Part shown: positions 30,486 through 36,227 of the stretch, one piece after another
Layout: every line of letters starts with the position of its first letter
How positions within the stretch are numbered: position 1 is the stretch's first letter
Assembly (NCBI GenBank): GCA_037178675.1
Contig: JAYMGJ010000548.1
Coordinates: 1-36,227 of the forward strand
Direction of reading: 5' to 3'
From: Scleroderma bovista
Lineage: Eukaryota > Basidiomycota > Agaricomycetes > Boletales > Sclerodermataceae
DNA: 36,227 bases
Made by a program: the position numbers and the translations under genes
Notes under the pieces: generated by a model
What the model saw: only the letters and a program-made list of their open reading frames with translations
Told to the model about the DNA's origin: nothing
The model's database searches: none

Positions 30486-31041
30486 GCTTATGTTGGGCTG
30501 AGTAGAATGTCATCAATAACATTCACCCCTACGAATGTGTAACTGTGCACATTCCACATTCGTTCCATGGACCCCGTCGTGCTCAAATCTGTACATAGGA
30601 ACTCGGTGTCCTCTCAGACGAGCTATTTGCTAGGAATAATATGGATATGGGTACGACATTTCTCTGTCTCTGAGCCGGCGAAGTGGGAGATAACGAGTGA
30701 AGAACTGAAATGAGAGATAGGTGGGTAAGGGTTAAGCAGCGTGTCCATGAACTTGAGTCGCTGCTTGTGAGGCGCGCGTTTCAGAGCCGGCCGCATGAAT
30801 CATCAATAGTAATGTACCTTCGAACCAGGAGTGAGTAGTCCCCCTAAGCAGACCAAAGACTCGAAGGAAAGCAGTCGCTTCTTCTCGACCTAATGTCATA
30901 AATTTCAGTAATCGCATGGGTGGTCAACAATGCTTGACAATATCGTTGGGCGCTTGTTATGCCGAAGCTTTTCGGCTAGAAATTACACGTGCTACGTATC
31001 CTTTGCGCATTTACCATCACAATCAGTTGTCTCCATTGGCA

Positions 31042-31047
31042 TATAAA
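31042..31047 (+). promoter_or_regulatory. TATA box of HET gene B
   Basis: TATAAA about 115 bases before the chosen start codon. The matching position in unit A is altered, with only a CATAAA-like sequence near 25757, so the two promoters may differ. Confidence 0.4.
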
Positions 31048-31161
31048 GACGTTAACCAACCAAAGAGAATCAATCTGATTTTATCACCACAACTACACAT
31101 ATCGTCACCAATTCATTTAGAGGAGGTATGGATCTTATTGATGATCACGGTCGAGATTGAC

Positions 31162-33551
31162 ATGCGCTTGTGCAGCATGCGCCTGATCAACGTAGAGGCC
31201 TTTCTTGAAAGGGAGGGATTGATTAGACGGGGAAAGCGAGTTGACCGTCGTGCCAAAGTCCTCGAGTTCGGTGATGACGAAAAAATGGAGTACGCGATCT
31301 TATCCCATCGGTGGATCGAGCAAGAAGTGGATTATAACGAGATAGTCGAGCTCGCGAAGATGGACGAAGAGGAGAGAAGTGAAATTCGGCAGCGTGACGG
31401 CTATCAAAAGATCCTCCAGAGCTGCGAGCAGTCGAAGAAGGACGGGTACAAGTGGTTGTGGGTTGACACTTGCTGTATCGACAAGCGAAGCAGCGCAGAG
31501 CTATCAGAGGCTATCAATTCCATGTACCGGTGGTACGAAAACTCAAGGATATGCTATGCGTACCTCCACGACCTCCCCGGTTCATCATTTCCTATTGCGG
31601 GTGACTATGAAAGGTATCCCGAGTCGAAGGGCTGGCCAGAGTGGTTCTCGCGTGGGTGGACACTCCAAGAGATGATAGCGCCAAGGGATGTCCGGTTCTT
31701 CAACAGGGATTGGCATCCCGTTGGTGACAAAGGGATGCTTTCATCTATCTTGGAATATATCACTCGAGTTCCACAGGATATACTAAAGGAAGGACTTTCC
31801 TCAAACCGTCCGTGCGTTGCCCAAATCATGTCATGGGCTGCCTATCGGGCAACGACTCGAGTGGAAGACAGGGCTTATTCTCTGATGGGTCTGCTGGACG
31901 TGAATATGCCGATGTTGTATGGGGAGGGGAAGAAGGCTTTTCATCGTCTTCAGCTGGAGATCATCCGCACGTCGAACGACCACAGTATCTTTGCGTGGGG
32001 TTGCAAGGGAACGGGGCGGGCTGGTAGTATTCTTGCGGACAATCCGAACTTCTTCTGGGATTGTGATAAGATGGAACTGATGGATCGAGACGAATTCATC
32101 GACTCTCTCAAAGAGAACATCCCACAACAAGAGCTCCCTTCGATTGAGGACGATCGATTCGGTACATTCCCCATCACGAATCGCGGCATCCAAATCTGGC
32201 TGTTCCTCCATCCCCGTGTTGGCTCTGACTCAGTCTTCCAAGCCCTGCTGCCATGCCGCTCTCGTCCATCGGGTCCACCAGTGGCCATCGATGTGGCTTT
32301 GTGGGAATCCAATTACTATCGATATGCGTGGTCTATACGTCACGAAGGGCATCTACAGTTGCGTCAAGTCTATCTTAGATATCAAGGCACGCCGCATTGC
32401 AACTCCACATTCGAAATCGATGATAGTGCAATCCTCAAGGAGGGTTTCACCAACTTGGCTACGTGGCCAAAGGGATCAATCACAGGGAACATGGTCACTC
32501 TGAACATCACAGATCCTCTTTGCGCCATACTAGGCTATTCTTCCAGGCAACAGTATCGTATCTCAGTGGGCTTTGGACAATGCTTTGGCCAGCACTGGAT
32601 ACATGTCGTTTGTGAGGAACCTGACAGTCCTATAGGTAGTTTATGGTCCTGCTATGGCCAAATGCTGGACAGAGCGCCAGAGCATGCACAGACCATGAAG
32701 AAGGCACGTTCTAGAGCTGCACACTGTCAGGTTTACATTTTGCAAACCCGTCTCCCTCGATCTCAATCAATGTGGATCCTGCAGACTTCCTATGTCATGT
32801 GGAAGAACTCAAGGATGTGTGGAGTTAAGCTTGAGGTATTTCGGGATCCCGGATTTGGTAATGTACTGGAAGGTGAATGGACAGGCTTCGATGTTACTGT
32901 AAGTAGTTTCTTTTTTGTGCACGCACATTACTATCTCAAATATTTATACAGGGAACAGACGATCCCAACCGTGACTGGCGGGGTCTCATGATACCTCATT
33001 GTCCGAGCAAGCAGGATGGCTGTGAGCTACTCGTAGATGGGGTCTCCATGAAGTTCTCATTTGCACCCAGTGAGATAAAGGTGAGTATACATACTGTTCA
33101 TACACTGTTCGAGTCTTACGAGAACAGCTAGGGGACTATGGTCACTTCATGGACTCCAAGGACTTCTTCTGTGAAGGAAACCTCTTTGCTGACCTCAAGT
33201 CACTTTCTTTAATGGCGAACATCACCCCGAGGCAGCACAAAATATCTGAAAGGGCTGGACACCATAGAGAGAGCAGCATTGTGAGGGCATACCACTACCC
33301 TGATGGTTTCACTGAATTATACAAACCACTTGGCCTGTCACTTCCGAGTAACAGCAACTTCAAATCATTGTTGGTTTCCTTCTCTACTCGACTCACCAAC
33401 AGATATCTCATCACAACAGTCATACAATGTCCCCCTGACCCTTGCCAGGCTGGCTCAGGCACAACACATTTGTACAACATTGCAAAGCCACTTGTTTGGC
33501 ACAGACATGAAGGTGCTGGCTCAGGCTGTGGTGGGAAGAGTGGTGACATGA
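31162..33551 (+). CDS. HET-domain protein B, lacking the membrane tail
   Basis: Paralogue of gene A with exons 31162-32898, 32952-33080, 33128-33347 and 33403-33551, giving 744 residues. The HET motifs are intact (YAILSHRW, WLWVDTCCIDK, RGWTLQE, LDVNMPMLYGEG), and exons 2 and 3 have the same lengths as in A (129 and 220 bases). In the last exon the frame diverges from A after GTDMKVLAQAV and stops at 33551. The homologous DNA continues beyond the stop, for example GTAGTGGATTTGGCTGTC near 33622 versus 28319, but it is no longer readable, so the hydrophobic C-terminus of A has been lost. The open frame also extends upstream, with ATGs at 31141 and 30916. Because unit A is out of frame there, I start at the ATG shared with A. 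It may be soluble, or partly inactivated. Confidence 0.82.
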
Positions 33552-34196
33552 AACACATTGTGACCAAGTGAAAGTTAATGGGTAGATGAGGTAGAGTTGT
33601 GAAGTGCTGTGTTATTCTGTGAGTAGTGGATTTGGCTGTCTGACTATGTATTCTTGCATGTATTTTTGCATCTATGGACATGCATACTACCCACAGCACT
33701 CAACTACTCTTTTCACCACATTCAATGGAATGATGCTGTATTCTCGACCCAGAACAAAACTTGCTCATTCACTTACCTACAAGACTCCACCAGCACGTGA
33801 ATGAGCGAGTTCGAGCGCAGAGTATTGCGGGGTTCGTTAATCGATGTACCTGCAGACGACGATGAGCAATGAGCACCTGGTCATCTAGTTCCGAGGGTGG
33901 AGGCTTGGCCTCGGAAAGCGCTGAATTCCTGGTTGTGCAGTATCTATGTGTGCGACCTGTATGAAGAGTCGTTAGTGGCCTATGGAAAGTCGGGCTGTGT
34001 TGACGAGCGGCGTATATATACGCACCACATCCATGTGGACAGACCGTGGACTCAGGATCGGGAGTGTCCGGGCGGGGACGATGAAACAGGGCACTGCACT
34101 ATCTGCGATTCGAAGAGATGCAGCATCTGAGGGTGGTTAGTGAAGCGGAGAGGACCTCAGACGTCATCTATGTGCACATCCACGTCGATGATAGAA

Positions 34197-34235
34197 ACTG
34201 TCTCGAGTTGTGTCATACATACAACTCGAGACAGT
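34197..34235. repeat. Perfect 15-bp hairpin
   Basis: ACTGTCTCGAGTTGT at 34197-34211 and its exact reverse complement at 34221-34235 are separated by 9 bases. No T-run follows and no open frame crosses it. It lies just past the end of duplicated unit B, so it may mark the end of a small inverted-repeat element or a rearrangement point. Confidence 0.6.
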
Positions 34236-35099
34236 ATCCATCGTATATATATCTGCATTCACCCAGCCAGCTGACATGCGACATCTTGAGAAGCCGAGCC
34301 TTGGCACTGTGCATTCAGAAAGGCTCAGTGACTAGACAATATATCAGGTGCTCACCGTTGACTCTGTCACTAGGCAACAGTCGTTCCTCTGGTATCCGTA
34401 TAGCGAAGCCCAGATAGCCTCAATCGCACATTCTCCACGAATTGTGTGCACTGGAACTCCGGAGACCTGCAGGGCGAGCGACTGACAACAGTGTTGGTTA
34501 CGGGTCGAGAATGTGACATCATTCTGTCAGGCTTACTCGAGAGAGAACGAGTGTGTTGGTCTGCCTAGGACGGTAAAATCGCAAGTCTCTCCGCTTTTGA
34601 GTCCTATGGATGGCACTCTTCCTCGCTCTTCCAGCGGTGGCACAGAGCTTTAGAACGCTGTACCGGTCCGGCTCGGCGAGAGTTCCACGCTGCCGACCAC
34701 GAACGCAAAGTGGAACAATCAGCGCCTAGAGACATTGGGTGGTTCAGTGCTGAAACTCGTCGCGACGGTACATGTGATGAACAAGTTTCCGCATCGCTAT
34801 CAAGGGCAGCTCTCCCAGCTGCGGCAGAGTAGTATATCCAACCGCACACTAGTACTTGCGAGGGCCAAGGAAATTGGTCTAGAAGTTCGACGTCTCAACT
34901 CTCCAGCAGCGCTGGCTTTCTGGCAATCCAACGGCACGCTGCTGGCACTTCAAACCTAGCCGTGAGTATTGTTCCTGTGCCACTATTCTGCCGTCCTCAC
35001 GCACATAAGACGTCGACAAACCAGAGAGAACTAACCTCACTGTATTACCACAAGCTACACGTTTACCGTTTCCATCCAGCAACCTGTGACCGATGTCAA
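34236..35099. other. Spacer with scrambled HET-unit sequence, no gene
   Basis: Bases 34501-34530 are close to the reverse complement of the HET-unit 3' flank (28469-28499), so a piece of the unit lies here inverted. From about 34975 the sequence aligns with the HET 5' flank in direct orientation. The rest shows no recognisable coding sequence on either strand. Confidence 0.45.
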
Positions 35100-35276
35100 G
35101 TCACATTAATTCGGTTAAAGGAGGTATGGATACTGGATGATCCCACCGAAACTGATGCGCACTTGTGCAGCATGCGCATGATCGACGTAAAAGCCTTTCT
35201 TAGGAGGGAGAATTTGATTAGCAGTGGATAGTGAGTGGATCGTCGCACCAATGTCCTCGAGTTCGGTGATGACGAG
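35100..35276 (+). pseudogene. HET-domain protein, remnant C (5' end only)
   Basis: Third copy of the HET unit. The GAGGTATGGAT block, then HLCSMRMIDVKAFLRRENLI, align with the starts of genes A and B. The frame stops at 35229-35231, while DNA similarity continues through CCTCGAGTTCGGTGATGACGA to about 35276 and then ends abruptly. None of the HET catalytic-fold motifs is present. Confidence 0.85.
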
Positions 35277-35299
35277 ACTCGGTATGCTCACCTCTGAGG

Positions 35300-36227
35300 G
35301 CCAGAACGTGCATATATGGCGGTACACGATCCCCGAGCAAGCAGACGTGCTTTTGCATATGTTACACTCGTTCCATTCCGTGCAGCACTCGTTTCCACAG
35401 CGCAGTTTGCAGGATTGTATAGAAGCTACTCTCGGAGCTGCATTTTTGACGGGTGGTGTCGAAATGGCGATGCGGACGGGCGATGCGCTGGGAATGTCGG
35501 TTGGTGGCCCGATCCCGTGGAGCGTGGGGTGAAGTATTCGCGTCCGCCCGAGTCGTCACCCATCCCGCCTCTCTTTGCGGATCTGCAAGCTGTTATGGGG
35601 TACGAATTCCACCGAGGGCAGTTACTCATAGAGGCGGCAACGCATCCATCGTTTGCCACGTCGGCTAGTGCGTCGTATCAACGCTTAGAATTCCTCGGCG
35701 ATGGTGAGTACTGTGACACTTTGTCAGAAGTCGGCTCTGACTTGGTTTTTCATAGCCGTGATTGATATCGTGGTAATGCGTCATTTGTTCCACAAGTTCC
35801 CAGAGGCGACGTCTGGTCATCTCTCTGCCGCGCGATCTCGCGCTGTCTGTGGTCCTACACTTGCCTCCATCACCGTGAGGCGTCTGGAATTGCACAAACA
35901 CCTTTTGATAAATAATGTCGAGCTCAGCACGGCGATAACTCGGCATGTACCCCTACTCGAGTCGCTCTTACCGGAGGATGTGATTATCAAGGGTTGGAAA
36001 TATGACCCGCCCAAAGCACTGAGTGATGTACTGGAAAGTCTGATCGGTGCTGTGCTCGTAGACAGCACTTACGACTTTGAACGGACAGCTGCAGTTGTGG
36101 AGGTAGTAATGAGCGATATGTTGGATGTGCTCACGACCAATCTTCCTCATGACCCCGTGTCAGAGCTCGTGGTATGGGCTACGACAGCAGGTGCAAACGC
36201 ATTAGTTTCCAGCGAGTGCCATGTTTC
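35300..36227 (+). pseudogene. Dicer-like protein, RNase III region, 5'-truncated (cut by window end)
   Basis: Dicer cleaves double-stranded RNA into small RNAs with two RNase III domains. About 35398-35524 encodes the end of the first domain (RSLQDCIEATLGAAFLTGGV, GGPIPW). A one-base frame change near 35525-35535 follows. From 35540 the linker and second domain read PPLFADLQAVMGYEFHRGQL and THPSF, then YQRLEFLGD. Splicing out 35704-35755 restores LEFLGDAVIDIVV, the first catalytic signature (E and D). PKALSDVLESLIGAVLVDS, with the second Asp and Glu, follows near 36017-36073. The frame is open to the window end. The helicase, PAZ and the start of the first RNase III domain are absent upstream, where HET remnant C stands instead. 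It is classed as a truncated copy, although the second RNase III domain itself looks intact. Confidence 0.78.

Larger units (their letters stand above)
30890..34180 (+). repeat. Segmental duplication, unit B (HET gene plus flanks)
   Basis: Second copy of the unit at 25570-28870, in the same orientation about 5.3 kb downstream. Similarity is high in exons, weaker but clear in the flanks, and ends near 34180. The two units are separated by the EMC4/RPL30 relic patch. Confidence 0.75.

Noticed and set aside
30916..31161. N-terminal extension of HET protein B from the ATG at 30916
   Set aside because: The region contains the TATA box, and the homologous stretch in unit A is shifted by 7 bases and out of frame, so it is most likely 5' untranslated sequence.
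33149..33571. Separate 140-residue gene downstream of HET B
   Set aside because: It is exon 3 of HET B read through intron 3; the same exon and intron lengths occur in HET A.

Overview
This window reads as nuclear DNA of a mushroom-forming basidiomycete (Agaricomycetes). The evidence is: short GT-AG introns of about 45-60 bases that join protein-like exons; a Plavaka-type transposase; F-box/LRR, HET-domain and FAD-monooxygenase families typical of that class; and recognisable fungal housekeeping genes (URM1, SF3B4/Hsh49, a spartin/senescence-type protein). No rRNA, CRISPR array or clear functional tRNA is seen. All family names come from motif recognition by eye; no database search was run.

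Layout. 1-3.7 kb is mobile-element territory: the 3' part of an apparently intact Plavaka transposase, a cluster of GTCTG/CAGAC motifs, a decayed tyrosine-recombinase tail and a decayed non-LTR retrotransposon tail. 5-13 kb holds three copies of one FAD monooxygenase (one intact, one short relic, one with a single frameshift). Between them lie a broken dual-specificity phosphatase and a divergent pair of cyclin-like genes with identical exon lengths. 14-18.7 kb carries an intact F-box/LRR gene and its decayed copy on either side of URM1. 19-25.4 kb is the gene-dense, stable part: an orphan 468-residue protein, a multi-pass membrane protein, SF3B4 and a senescence-domain protein. 25.5-36.2 kb is a HET-domain array: gene A (810 aa, C-terminal membrane segment), gene B (744 aa, membrane segment lost) and a 5' remnant C. 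Relics of EMC4 and ribosomal protein L30 lie between A and B. A 5'-truncated Dicer-like RNase III sequence begins directly after remnant C and runs off the window.

How it fits together. Four unrelated families (monooxygenase, cyclin, F-box, HET) have been duplicated locally, and most families contain an intact copy plus broken ones, while fragments of conserved single-copy genes (DSP, EMC4, RPL30, Dicer) are scattered among them. This looks like an accessory, birth-and-death segment next to a conserved block. I do not see a convincing new multi-gene system. The most unusual points are the divergent cyclin pair with its palindromic shared promoter, the loss of the membrane tail in one of two HET paralogues, and the HET/Dicer junction.

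Limits. Exon boundaries were inferred from splice motifs, reading frame and, where possible, agreement between paralogues. Start codons are uncertain for the HET genes and the membrane protein. Stretches marked as having no gene were read on both strands, but an unfamiliar, multi-intron gene could be missed there.
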